Source: Vibrio qingdaonensis (lineage in GTDB: Bacteria; Pseudomonadota; Gammaproteobacteria; Enterobacterales; Vibrionaceae). Taken from it: DNA of 64,000 bases. The translations under genes and the position numbers were made by a program. Shown piece by piece: positions 25,835 through 33,767 of this stretch. Where the stretch lies: contig NZ_JAKRRY010000025.1 in the NCBI RefSeq assembly GCF_026191675.1, positions 1-64,000 of the forward strand, in the 5' to 3' direction. Each line of letters begins with the position of its first letter. Position 1 is the first letter of the stretch. The notes under the pieces are model-generated. The model searched no databases and was not told where the DNA came from. It was given only the letters and a program-made list of their open reading frames with translations.

Positions 25835-26637
25835 GAAATGATGTCCACTTGGGGCACAAAGCGAGAAAACGTTTTGGTCAAAACTTCCTTAACGATCCGT
25901 ACATCATCGATGGCATCGTATCGTCTATCAATCCAAGACCGGGTCAAAACCTAGTTGAGATTGGTCCAGGTCTTGGTGCCATCACTGAGCCAGTCGGTAA
26001 AGAAGTGGATAAACTAACGGTTATCGAATTGGACCGTGACTTGGCTGAACGCCTGCGTAACCACCCAGATTTGGCAGATAAGCTGACCATCCATGAAGGC
26101 GATGCTATGCGCTTCGATTTCACTCAACTGGTGAAGCCGAATAACAAGCTGCGTATTTTTGGTAACCTACCATACAATATCTCAACGCCACTGATGTTCC
26201 ACCTATTTGAATTTCATAAAGATATTCAAGACATGCACTTCATGTTGCAAAAAGAAGTGGTCAACCGCTTAGCAGCAGGTCCAGGCAGTAAAGCCTATGG
26301 TCGCTTAACGGTTATGGCACAATATTACTGTAAAGTCGTCCCTGTACTAGAAGTCCCACCAACGGCGTTTGTTCCACCACCAAAAGTGGACTCAGCCGTT
26401 GTGCGCTTAATGCCTTATGAAGTGTTACCGCACCCAGCCAAAAACATTAAGTGGTTAGAGCGTGTATGCCGCGATGGCTTCAACCAACGCAGAAAGACGG
26501 TTCGAAATTGCTACAAGTCTCTTCTGTCTACTGAAATACTCGAAGAGCTTGGGGTTAACCCAGGCATGCGCCCAGAAAACCTCACTCTGGAGCAATTTGT
26601 TGCCATGGCCAACTGGCTAGAAGACAACCACAAATAA
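25831..26637 (+). CDS. rsmA: 16S rRNA (A1518/A1519) dimethyltransferase RsmA/KsgA
   Basis: SAM-dependent enzyme that dimethylates two adenosines in the 3' hairpin of 16S rRNA during late small-subunit assembly. The 268-residue protein has KRFGQNFL at the N-terminus, the SAM-binding motif EIGPGLGAIT, the catalytic NLPYNIS motif (about residues 113-119) and the C-terminal helical domain. Its start overlaps the pdxA stop (ATGA). A terminator follows before apaG. Confidence 0.97.
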   Translation: MRNDVHLGHKARKRFGQNFLNDPYIIDGIVSSINPRPGQNLVEIGPGLGAITEPVGKEVDKLTVIELDRDLAERLRNHPDLADKLTIHEGDAMRFDFTQLVKPNNKLRIFGNLPYNISTPLMFHLFEFHKDIQDMHFMLQKEVVNRLAAGPGSKAYGRLTVMAQYYCKVVPVLEVPPTAFVPPPKVDSAVVRLMPYEVLPHPAKNIKWLERVCRDGFNQRRKTVRNCYKSLLSTEILEELGVNPGMRPENLTLEQFVAMANWLEDNHK

Positions 26638-26646
26638 TGAACGCTG

Positions 26647-26679
26647 CGCCTAACATTTATAATGTTGGGCGTTTTTTTT
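26647..26679 (+). terminator. rsmA terminator
   Basis: CGCCTAACATT (26647-26657) pairs with AATGTTGGGCG (26661-26671), with one G-U pair, followed by a long T-run. It lies between rsmA and apaG, so apaG may rely on read-through or its own promoter. Confidence 0.88.
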
Positions 26680-26696
26680 AAGCAAAGGAGAGAGAC

Positions 26697-27077
26697 ATGG
26701 ATACTTCTTCCCCTTGTGTTAAATGCCAAGTACATACCAAATACATTGCAGAGCAGTCTGATCCCGATAATCAACGCTTTGTCTTTGCTTACATCATCAC
26801 CATTAAAAATCTTAGCAAAGAGACAATCCAGTTACTTAGTCGCCGCTGGTTAATCACCGATGCAAATGGTAAACAAATGAGTATTGAAGGTGATGGCGTT
26901 GTTGGGCAACAACCGATAATTGAGGGCAATGACGAATACACATACAGTAGTGGTACCGCAATAGAAACCCCGGTTGGAGTCATGCAAGGTCACTACGTCA
27001 TGATTGATGGAAAGGGAACAGCGTTCAACGCGGAAATTGAACCCTTTCGCCTTGCCGTGCCAAATATTCTCAATTAA
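26697..27077 (+). CDS. apaG: Co2+/Mg2+ efflux-associated protein ApaG
   Basis: Small immunoglobulin-like fold protein linked to cobalt/magnesium phenotypes in enterics; its exact role is unsettled. The 126 residues contain the family signatures FAYIITIKNLS, LLSRRWLITDANG, VVGQQPII and the C-terminal MQGHYVM. AAGGAGAGAG precedes the ATG. It lies between rsmA and apaH as in many gammaproteobacteria, but here with a terminator before it and a simple repeat after it. Confidence 0.96.
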   Translation: MDTSSPCVKCQVHTKYIAEQSDPDNQRFVFAYIITIKNLSKETIQLLSRRWLITDANGKQMSIEGDGVVGQQPIIEGNDEYTYSSGTAIETPVGVMQGHYVMIDGKGTAFNAEIEPFRLAVPNILN

Positions 27078-27142
27078 AACTATATACTAGCCGCATAAAT
27101 TCACCTCACGCTTTATCTCGTGTAGCATGGCGTTGTTCTAAT

Positions 27143-27178
27143 TCTAACTTTAACTCTAACTTTAACTTTAACTCTAAC
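27143..27178. repeat. Six TYTAAC hexamers between apaG and apaH
   Basis: Six consecutive 6-bp units alternating TCTAAC and TTTAAC, 49 bp upstream of the apaH start. No gene lies within it. Confidence 0.85.
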
Positions 27179-27226
27179 TACACGACTAACCATACCCTTT
27201 TAATCTCCCAACATTATAGGTACAGT

Positions 27227-28030
27227 TTGGCCAATTATATTATCGGTGACATTCAAGGCTGCTTTGATGAACTTAAGCTATTGCTTACATCGGCCGAGTT
27301 TAATGCCAGTGTCGATACACTCTGGGTTGCGGGCGATCTCGTCGCCAGAGGGAATAAGTCTTTAGAAACCCTTCGGTTTCTAAAGGGACTAGGAAAAGCT
27401 GCCAAGATCTGTCTAGGGAATCATGACCTTCATCTCCTTGCGGTCTCTTTAGGTGTTCATCGAGCCAAAGCGAAAGATAAAACACTCCCCATCCTCGACG
27501 CAGACGATCGCATTGAATTATTAGAGTGGCTTCGCCAACAGCCATTGCTTCTTGAGCATGATGAGTTTGTTGTCTGCCACGCAGGCATTTCACCAGACTG
27601 GTCACTATCTACCGCAAGAACATGTGCCCACGAGGTTGAGGTCGAGTTATCCTCAGACCGTTGGCAGCAGTTAGTTGCCGATATGTATAGCAATCAGCCA
27701 GACAAATGGCACTCAGATTTAATCGGGATAGATCGCTGGCGATACACGATTAATGCCTTTACTCGAATGAGATTTTGTTTCCCTGATGGGCGCCTTGACA
27801 TGGCATGTAAGCTTCCTCCAGAGGAGATAAAGGACGATCAATTGCTACCCTGGTTCCAAGTTCCACAGCGAATCCCGTTGCAAAAAACCATTTTATTTGG
27901 TCATTGGGCAGCGTTGGGTGGTTATATGAATGACGAAGTGATTGGGCTAGATACTGGCTGCGTATGGGGAGGAACGCTTACTATGATTCGCTGGGAAGAT
28001 AAACAATTATTCTCCCAAGCAGCGCTTTAG
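27227..28030 (+). CDS. apaH: Diadenosine tetraphosphatase ApaH
   Basis: Symmetrically hydrolyses Ap4A to two ADP; also implicated in removing nucleoside-tetraphosphate RNA caps in E. coli. The metallophosphoesterase motifs GDIQGC, GDLVARG and GNHDLH appear in order in the first third, with a later GHWAALGG. The start is a TTG: it aligns with the known ApaH N-terminus (xANYIIGDIQGC), has AGG six bases upstream, and no ATG fits. The product is 267 residues. It sits 149 bp after apaG. Confidence 0.95.
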   Translation: MANYIIGDIQGCFDELKLLLTSAEFNASVDTLWVAGDLVARGNKSLETLRFLKGLGKAAKICLGNHDLHLLAVSLGVHRAKAKDKTLPILDADDRIELLEWLRQQPLLLEHDEFVVCHAGISPDWSLSTARTCAHEVEVELSSDRWQQLVADMYSNQPDKWHSDLIGIDRWRYTINAFTRMRFCFPDGRLDMACKLPPEEIKDDQLLPWFQVPQRIPLQKTILFGHWAALGGYMNDEVIGLDTGCVWGGTLTMIRWEDKQLFSQAAL

Positions 28031-28114
28031 CACTCGAAGAACTCATCCTAGAGGATCTTTCGCTTAGCGTGTACAACGGCGAAAGAATCAGCCCATAGGT
28101 CGGAACGACTTAAC

Positions 28115-28153
28115 AACCTATGGACTCAACCTATGGACTCAATCTATAGACAA
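28115..28153. repeat. 13-bp tandem repeat before folA stop
   Basis: AACCTATGGACTC occurs twice in tandem (28115-28127, 28128-28140), followed by a degraded third copy starting AATCTATAGAC. The first copy also pairs with CCATAGGT at 28093-28100. Confidence 0.8.
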
Positions 28154-28158
28154 TCTGC

Positions 28159-28641
28159 CTACTGATTTTCAAGTATCACAAAACTCATATCGTATCGATT
28201 TTTTTCATCGGCAGTAAACGCTTCGCGGTAGGTTTCACGCCACTCACTTCCCCACTCAGGGAACTGTGTATCCCCCTCTATAGTGGCGTCGATGAACGTT
28301 AAGTACAACTTATTTGCCATTGGTAAACAATGACGGTAAAACGCCCCACCACCAATGATCATCACTTCCGCCTCTTCATGCACTAATGCTAATGCGGCAT
28401 CCAATGATGTCACCGTATCTACACCATCAATGATCAGAGTCTCATCTCTGGTCACAACAATATTGCGTCTTCCCGGTAGCGCCCGTCCAATCGAATCATA
28501 GGTTTTTCTGCCCATAATGACAGGTTTACCCATTGTGCATTTTTTAAACCACATAAAATCGGCAGGAAGATGCCAAGGCATTTGGTTGTCTTTACCAATA
28601 ATACGATTACTGGCCATGGCGGCTATCATACTGATGATCAT
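28159..28641 (-). CDS. folA: Dihydrofolate reductase
   Basis: NADPH-dependent reduction of dihydrofolate; target of trimethoprim. I use the ATG at 28641, with AGGAA upstream, because the product then begins MIISMIAAMA as expected for the chromosomal enzyme; the ten-codon upstream extension is not supported. The 160 residues contain the substrate and cofactor motifs MPWHLPADFMWFK, VIMGRKTYDSIGR and VMIIGGGAFYR. It is convergent with apaH. Confidence 0.97.
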   Translation of the reverse strand: MIISMIAAMASNRIIGKDNQMPWHLPADFMWFKKCTMGKPVIMGRKTYDSIGRALPGRRNIVVTRDETLIIDGVDTVTSLDAALALVHEEAEVMIIGGGAFYRHCLPMANKLYLTFIDATIEGDTQFPEWGSEWRETYREAFTADEKNRYDMSFVILENQ

Positions 28642-28693
28642 TGTTATTGTTCCTATATACGACTGAGACAAATCACACTTAAGCGCTCAAGGC

Positions 28694-29185
28694 TTAAACG
28701 ACGGGACGACGACGATAGAATAACAGCCCCGGCATGGCTAAGCCAATAGCAAGCCCAGCGATAATAAACATCGCTTTAAGGAAGTTCTCCATCAAGGTCG
28801 CTAATAGATCCGGCGTAAAACCCAAATGGTTGATCTCTACCATAGCTATCATCGCTTTAAAGGCAAACACACCGGGAACCATGGGGATCAGTGCTGCAAC
28901 CGTAAATACTTTAGGGTGTGCTAAAAATTTATGCGACCAATGGACACCAATACAGCCGACAATCGTGGCCGCAAAAAACGATGCCCACTCAATGGGCACG
29001 CCATAATGCAGCATAATAAAACGACTGCCATGTCCTATGGCACCTCCTACTGCACAGTAAGCTAAAGCATTCTGAGGCACATTAAATACTAAAGCAAAAC
29101 CCACGGCAGGGATGGCTGCAAAAAACATATCATTGAGTAACGCGAATATAAGATCGAACCCCGGCATAGCCATTATTGCACCCAT
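28694..29185 (-). CDS. Threonine/serine exporter family, YjjB-like subunit
   Basis: Small integral membrane protein of the ThrE C-terminal-half family (DUF3815). The 163 residues are nearly all hydrophobic helices, with AAIPAVGFALVFNVP, GGAIGHGSR and the signature LAHPKVFTVAALIPMVPG. In E. coli YjjB and YjjP together behave as a split ThrE-type exporter reported for succinate; the substrate here is unknown. Its start overlaps the end of the yjjP-like gene by 13 bp, showing they form one unit. A second possible start is the Met at 29173. Confidence 0.88.
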   Translation of the reverse strand: MGAIMAMPGFDLIFALLNDMFFAAIPAVGFALVFNVPQNALAYCAVGGAIGHGSRFIMLHYGVPIEWASFFAATIVGCIGVHWSHKFLAHPKVFTVAALIPMVPGVFAFKAMIAMVEINHLGFTPDLLATLMENFLKAMFIIAGLAIGLAMPGLLFYRRRPVV

Positions 29186-29940
29186 CCTAATACGTTCGTG
29201 ACGCTCATTGCACCAACAATCCCTAAACAGGTTGCGAGGGTTAATAAACTGGCCATCACAAAGCGCGCGATGCCCATATTGATGTAACCTTTAATCATAT
29301 CGGCAACGGCGTTGATGAGCGGGAAACCCGGGACGAGCATCAATACCGAAGAAGCCATCACTAATTGAGGCTGAGCACCAATACTATAGATCACCGCTTG
29401 AGCGGATATTAACGTGGTAACAAAAGCCGTGACAGCGAAGTTAAGTAACGGATTGAAGTGGCGATGGCCGACTTCCTGTCTCACAATCATACCTATGGAT
29501 GAAGCTAAAAATGTCATCATAAATACCGACCAATCCCCACCTGCAAGGCGACTAAATGCCGCGCACGACAAGCCAATCATGATCACGACTAACCAACGAT
29601 TATAGCGCTCGGGGCTAATAGCATTGAGTTTCTTTTGCGCCAACTCATAATCGAGAATACCTTTCTCCATCATGATACAAATTCGCTGAACTTGTGTGAC
29701 AACACGCATGTTGAGCCCTTTATCCGGGCTCCTGCGCGCCGTCGTCACGCAATGCTGTTGATAAACGGTTGTCACAACTAAAGAACTTGCCGACAGTGAG
29801 ACTTCAACTTCATCCATGCCTGCTGCAATGCCTATACGATGGGTGATATGGCCGACCAATGTGCTCTCTGCACCGTGAGCTAACAGCATTTGACCTGCTT
29901 GAGCGATCAATCTTGATACGTTTCTTTGTTTTGATGCCAT
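29173..29940 (-). CDS. Threonine/serine exporter family, YjjP-like subunit
   Basis: DUF1212-type partner of the YjjB-like protein. The ATG at 29940 is preceded by GGAAGG; an upstream in-frame ATG at 29961 lacks a ribosome binding site. The 255 residues comprise a cytoplasmic N-terminal domain with AGQMLLAHGAEST and SLSASSLVVTTVYQ, then several membrane helices ending in VLMLVPGFPLINAVADMIKGY. That LVPGFPL motif matches the ThrE family. The pair probably exports a small organic or amino acid. Confidence 0.88.
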   Translation of the reverse strand: MASKQRNVSRLIAQAGQMLLAHGAESTLVGHITHRIGIAAGMDEVEVSLSASSLVVTTVYQQHCVTTARRSPDKGLNMRVVTQVQRICIMMEKGILDYELAQKKLNAISPERYNRWLVVIMIGLSCAAFSRLAGGDWSVFMMTFLASSIGMIVRQEVGHRHFNPLLNFAVTAFVTTLISAQAVIYSIGAQPQLVMASSVLMLVPGFPLINAVADMIKGYINMGIARFVMASLLTLATCLGIVGAMSVTNVLGWVQ

Positions 29941-30017
29941 GGTTCCTTCCAGCATGCACAATAATTTGGGTTCGTCAGTTTGCCTTATATTAGGTTGAGT
30001 AAAAATGATTTAGGTAC

Positions 30018-30044
30018 AAAAAAGCCGCAATATAATATTGCGGC
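30018..30044 (-). terminator. obgE terminator
   Basis: GCCGCAATA (30024-30032) and TATTGCGGC (30036-30044) flank TAA. The A-run to the left gives a U-tract on the minus strand after the obgE stop. Confidence 0.88.
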
Positions 30045-30071
30045 CTTATTTAACTATCTTGCGAATCGCGA

Positions 30072-31244
30072 TTAGTCACGAACATAGATGACGTGTCCAT
30101 CATCTTCTTCATCGTCCCAATCATCGAAGTCATCACCATCTTCGGTCACAACGTCTTTACCAGCAATCGCATCTTTATGGTAATCATCCCACATGAAGTC
30201 AACTTTCTCTTCTTCAGAAATCTCTTCCTGAGCTCGAGGTAATGTCTCCATAAAGTCAGCCAGCTTATAGCACAGTTCTTTGGTACCTTGCTTGTTCACT
30301 GCTGAAATCTTAAAGTGATCATCTTCCCAACCTAGTGCATCAATCACTTCTTGGATGATCTCGTCCGCTTCTTCCTCAGACATTAGATCGACCTTATTGA
30401 ATACTAACCAACGAGGCTTACCCGCTAGTTTTTCACTGTATTGCTCAAGCTCATCAATGATGGTTAGCGCATTTTCAATAGGGCTAGACTGATCGATAGG
30501 CATGATATCAATCACATGCAACAGCACTCGGCAGCGCTCTAGGTGCTTCAAGAAGCGAATACCTAAGCCTGCACCATCTGCTGCACCTTCAATAAGACCA
30601 GGAATATCGGCAACAACAAAACTTTTCTCAGGAACAACACTCACCATGCCCAAGCTTGGGATTAGTGTCGTAAATGGGTAATCTGCCACTTTAGGCTTGG
30701 CTGCTGACACCGCACGAATAAACGTCGATTTACCTGCGTTAGGTAGACCTAGCATACCCACGTCAGCCAGCAACAAAAGCTCTAGTCTTAGCTCGCGTAA
30801 TTCACCTTTAGTACCCAATGTCTTTTGACGGGGTGCTCGGTTAACTGAAGATTTGAAACGAGTGTTGCCAAGACCATGCCAACCCCCTTTTGCTACCATC
30901 ACTTTTTTGCCATGTTCGGCAACTTCAGCAACGATTTCATTGGTATGAATATCAACGGCGCGAGTACCTACTGGCACTTTCATTACTTTATCTTTACCGC
31001 GTTTACCAGTACAGTTTCCACCGCGACCATTTTGACCACGTTCCGCATCATAAAAACGCTGAAAACGGTAATCAATCAATGTGTTAAGGTTTTCATCTGC
31101 TTCGATGTAAATGTCGCCACCATCGCCGCCATCACCACCGTCAGGGCCACCTTTAGCCACAAATTTTTCACGCCAAAAACTCACAACGCCGCTACCGCCG
31201 TCACCAGCTTGGACTTTTACTACCGCTTCATCTACGAACTTCAT
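30072..31244 (-). CDS. obgE: GTPase ObgE/CgtA
   Basis: Essential ribosome-associated GTPase involved in 50S maturation and the stringent response. The 390-residue protein has the glycine-rich Obg fold (about residues 1-158; GGPDGGDGGDGGDIYIEAD), the G1 motif GLPNAGKS near residue 166, the G3 motif DIPGLIEGA, the G4 motif NKVD, and an acidic C-terminal tail (DGDDFDDWDDEEDDG). It lies 288 bp after rpmA behind a terminator, and the yhbE gene found here in E. coli is absent. Confidence 0.97.
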   Translation of the reverse strand: MKFVDEAVVKVQAGDGGSGVVSFWREKFVAKGGPDGGDGGDGGDIYIEADENLNTLIDYRFQRFYDAERGQNGRGGNCTGKRGKDKVMKVPVGTRAVDIHTNEIVAEVAEHGKKVMVAKGGWHGLGNTRFKSSVNRAPRQKTLGTKGELRELRLELLLLADVGMLGLPNAGKSTFIRAVSAAKPKVADYPFTTLIPSLGMVSVVPEKSFVVADIPGLIEGAADGAGLGIRFLKHLERCRVLLHVIDIMPIDQSSPIENALTIIDELEQYSEKLAGKPRWLVFNKVDLMSEEEADEIIQEVIDALGWEDDHFKISAVNKQGTKELCYKLADFMETLPRAQEEISEEEKVDFMWDDYHKDAIAGKDVVTEDGDDFDDWDDEEDDGHVIYVRD

Positions 31245-31455
31245 CTCTTACTCCGACTACTTCTTCGCGTGTATATCCTAGAAACTTGATGTGCATTCTG
31301 CGCGACTCAATATTACGTCAACGAACTACGAATAAACCCATCTTCTAGGCTAAAACAATTATCACTACATTTTAGCAGATGACAGAGACGATTCCCCACT
31401 TAACCTATGCGAATTCGAGTAAGTAGAACTTTGTCTCTATCGACTGCTTATAAAT

Positions 31456-31480
31456 AAAAAACCCTGCCGAATCGGCAGGG
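31456..31480 (-). terminator. rplU-rpmA terminator
   Basis: CCCTGCCG and CGGCAGGG around AAT (31462-31480), with a run of As to the left giving Us on the minus strand, just past the rpmA stop. Confidence 0.9.
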
Positions 31481-31532
31481 CTTTTGAATTCAGCTAGAAA
31501 GCTAATTTAATAATTGAGCACTAGGCCAATTA

Positions 31533-31787
31533 TTAACCTTCGATGCTTACAAACTTACGGTTTTTAGGACCTTTAACTTCAAATTTCACTTTACCTTCAG
31601 TAAGAGCGAAAAGAGTGTGGTCTTTACCGATGCCAACGTTTGTGCCAGCGTGGAACTTAGTACCACGTTGACGAACGATGATGTTACCTGCAAGAACAGC
31701 TTCACCACCAAAACGCTTAACACCTAGGCGTTTGCTTTCTGAATCGCGGCCGTTACGAGTAGAACCACCAGCTTTTTTGTGTGCCAT
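31533..31787 (-). CDS. rpmA: 50S ribosomal protein L27
   Basis: Ribosomal large-subunit protein whose flexible N-terminus reaches the peptidyl-transferase centre. The 84 residues begin MAHKKAGGSTRNGRDSESKR and contain GGEAVLAGNIIVRQRGT and GKDHTLFAL, all diagnostic. It lies 20 bp after rplU and is co-transcribed with it. A terminator follows. Confidence 0.99.
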   Translation of the reverse strand: MAHKKAGGSTRNGRDSESKRLGVKRFGGEAVLAGNIIVRQRGTKFHAGTNVGIGKDHTLFALTEGKVKFEVKGPKNRKFVSIEG

Positions 31788-31807
31788 TGTTAAACTCTCC
31801 TAATCGA

Positions 31808-32119
31808 TTAAGCGTTGATACCAGTGATTTTCACTTCTGTGAACCACTGACGGTGACCTTGTTGCTTACGTGAGTGCTTACGACGACGGAACTTAACGAT
31901 TTTAACTTTATCGCCACGACCGTGTTGTACTACTTCAGCAACGACTTTGCCGCCCTCAACTAGAGGAGCGCCAACTTGGATCTCTTCGCCGTTAGCAACA
32001 AGAAGAACTTTATCAAATTCTACAGTTGCGCCAGTTTCAACGTCTAATTTCTCTAAACGAAGGGTTTGACCTTCGCTTACTCGGTGTTGTTTGCCACCAG
32101 ATTGGAAAACAGCGTACAT
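31808..32119 (-). CDS. rplU: 50S ribosomal protein L21
   Basis: Large-subunit ribosomal protein that binds 23S rRNA. The 103 residues begin MYAVFQSGGKQHRV and end with the typical RRRKHSRKQQGHRQWFTEV region. GGAG precedes the start. The 272-bp upstream gap to divergent ispB contains a long imperfect hairpin in the likely rplU leader, which may be regulatory. Confidence 0.99.
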   Translation of the reverse strand: MYAVFQSGGKQHRVSEGQTLRLEKLDVETGATVEFDKVLLVANGEEIQVGAPLVEGGKVVAEVVQHGRGDKVKIVKFRRRKHSRKQQGHRQWFTEVKITGINA

Positions 32120-32136
32120 ATTTTACTCCGCTTTTT

Positions 32137-32180
32137 CCGCACAGCCTTTTGATTGTTATTTGAACAATGAGGGTGTGCGC
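32137..32180 (-). promoter_or_regulatory. Imperfect leader hairpin upstream of rplU
   Basis: CGCACA (32138-32143) pairs with TGTGCG (32174-32179), and ATTGTT (32052+100 region, 32152-32157) with AACAAT (32163-32168), with small bulges between them. The structure lies 20-60 bp upstream of the rplU start on the minus strand. Confidence 0.5.
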
Positions 32181-32343
32181 TAAACTAATCATCAATAGGG
32201 CGCAGATTCTACGCGAACCATTAACCTATGACAAGCCATATTTTAAAAATTTTGGCGAAAAGCTAATCGCCAAAGAAAAGTGCGGCAATAATGCCTTTTA
32301 AGCATGTATTAATCAACGTTTTTTAGTGTATTATTCACCAAAT

Positions 32344-32349
32344 TATAAT
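32344..32349 (+). promoter_or_regulatory. Candidate ispB -10 box
   Basis: A perfect TATAAT lies 44 bp before the ispB start. The -35 at the expected distance (TTTTAG) is weak, so only the -10 is persuasive. Confidence 0.4.
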
Positions 32350-32392
32350 GATCGACTAAGCCTTATAGGCTCTATGCTCAACCGGGTACGTA

Positions 32393-33364
32393 ATGGATTT
32401 TAAAGCTATCCAATCACTAACTGCTAGTGACATGGTAAAAGTGAACGAAACGATTCAGGCACAATTGAACTCTGAGGTCAGCCTTATCAATCAATTGGGC
32501 TTCTACATTGTCAACAGTGGTGGGAAACGCATCAGACCACTTTTGGCTATATTGTCAGCAAAAGCCCTAGGCTATGACGGGAAAGCTCACACGACGGCAG
32601 CCGCTTTTATAGAGTTTATTCACACCGCTACTCTGCTTCATGACGATGTCGTTGATGAGTCAGATATGCGCCGTGGTAAAGCCACCGCAAATGCCGCCTT
32701 TGGCAATGCGGCCAGTGTCTTAGTCGGTGATTACATTTACACTCGCTCGTTCCAAATGATGACGGGCCTAGGATCACTACGAATTCTTGAATTAATGAGT
32801 GATGCGGTAAACGTTATCGCCGAAGGTGAAGTACAGCAATTAATCAACTGTAACGATCCTGACACCACTGAAGCCAGCTACATGCAGGTTATCTATTCAA
32901 AAACCGCTCGCCTTTTTGAAGCGGCCACGCAAGTTGGCGCTATCCTCAATGACGCCGAACCAGAGGTAGAAACTGCCCTTCAAAACTATGGTAAATACTT
33001 AGGCACGGCATTCCAGCTTATCGACGATGTGATGGATTACACCTCATCGGGTGATGACATGGGTAAAAACGTCGGCGATGACCTTGCAGAAGGCAAGCCA
33101 ACACTGCCACTGATTCACGCCATGCAACACGGTGAGCCTGAAGAAACAGCGATGATTAGAGAGGCCATCGAGCAATCAAATGGTATTGACAAGATTGACG
33201 CCATTCTTGCAACAATGAAGCGCGTTGGTTCGTTAACCTATACCGAAGAACAGGCTTATAAAGAAGCTGACAAAGCGATTGCTGAGCTGAATGTCCTCCC
33301 TGAAAGTGTTTACAAAGACGCCCTTGTCGCCTTGGCCTATATGGCGGTAAAACGAAGCGCTTAA
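32393..33364 (+). CDS. ispB: Octaprenyl diphosphate synthase
   Basis: Makes the C40 isoprenoid side chain of ubiquinone and menaquinone by sequential addition of isopentenyl diphosphate. The 323 residues show GGKRIRPLL, the first aspartate-rich motif LLHDDVVDES (about residue 84), and the second, QLIDDVMDY (about residue 210). It is divergent from rplU-rpmA, the arrangement common in gammaproteobacteria. Confidence 0.96.
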   Translation: MDFKAIQSLTASDMVKVNETIQAQLNSEVSLINQLGFYIVNSGGKRIRPLLAILSAKALGYDGKAHTTAAAFIEFIHTATLLHDDVVDESDMRRGKATANAAFGNAASVLVGDYIYTRSFQMMTGLGSLRILELMSDAVNVIAEGEVQQLINCNDPDTTEASYMQVIYSKTARLFEAATQVGAILNDAEPEVETALQNYGKYLGTAFQLIDDVMDYTSSGDDMGKNVGDDLAEGKPTLPLIHAMQHGEPEETAMIREAIEQSNGIDKIDAILATMKRVGSLTYTEEQAYKEADKAIAELNVLPESVYKDALVALAYMAVKRSA

Positions 33365-33389
33365 AATGCCTCCTGAGACAATTAAAAAT

Positions 33390-33438
33390 GAAAGAGCGAA
33401 AAAGAGATAATTCCACATTGTCTCTTTTTCGCTCTTTC
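33390..33438. terminator. Long hairpin after ispB
   Basis: A perfect 18-bp stem (33390-33407 with 33421-33438) around a 13-nt loop, between ispB and the convergent small gene. The stem itself contains an A5/T5 stretch rather than a U-tract after it. It is probably the shared terminator. Confidence 0.75.
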
Positions 33439-33455
33439 AATCATCGAATGGTGAT

Positions 33456-33647
33456 TTAGTAGTATTGGTCGCAGCCATTATGAAGTTGCAGATTCTCATC
33501 AATCTCATCAATGGACAACGCCCATTGCAGTTCACTGCCTGATGGCGCCACCAATACAGACCCTGACACCTCATCAATCACTAACACTTTACCCACCCCA
33601 TGCTGAGACTCTACCCACATCCCTTGACTCACATCTTTAATATCCAT
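33456..33647 (-). CDS. Small conserved hypothetical protein
   Basis: I do not recognise a characterised family. The 63-residue product is acidic and contains the segment GMWVESQHGVGKVLVIDEVSGSVLVAP, a pattern of short beta strands like a KOW or Tudor-type small barrel, with a C-terminal NGCDQYY tail. AAGGAG lies eight bases upstream of the ATG and a terminator-like hairpin follows, so it is a plausible real gene. It lies between ispB and mdh. Confidence 0.72.
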   Translation of the reverse strand: MDIKDVSQGMWVESQHGVGKVLVIDEVSGSVLVAPSGSELQWALSIDEIDENLQLHNGCDQYY

Positions 33648-33708
33648 ACCCCTACTCCTTCTTTATCATCGTATCTCTACATACCGATATAGATAGGGTA
33701 TAGATCAA

Positions 33709-33735
33709 AAAACCGATCTTAAAAAGATCGGTTTT
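33709..33735 (-). terminator. mdh terminator
   Basis: AAAACCGATCTT and AAGATCGGTTTT flank AAA, immediately beyond the mdh stop on the minus strand. The hairpin is symmetric and could work both ways. Confidence 0.88.
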
Positions 33736-33767
33736 AGTCTTAATTACGCGTGGTACAGCAAGAATGC

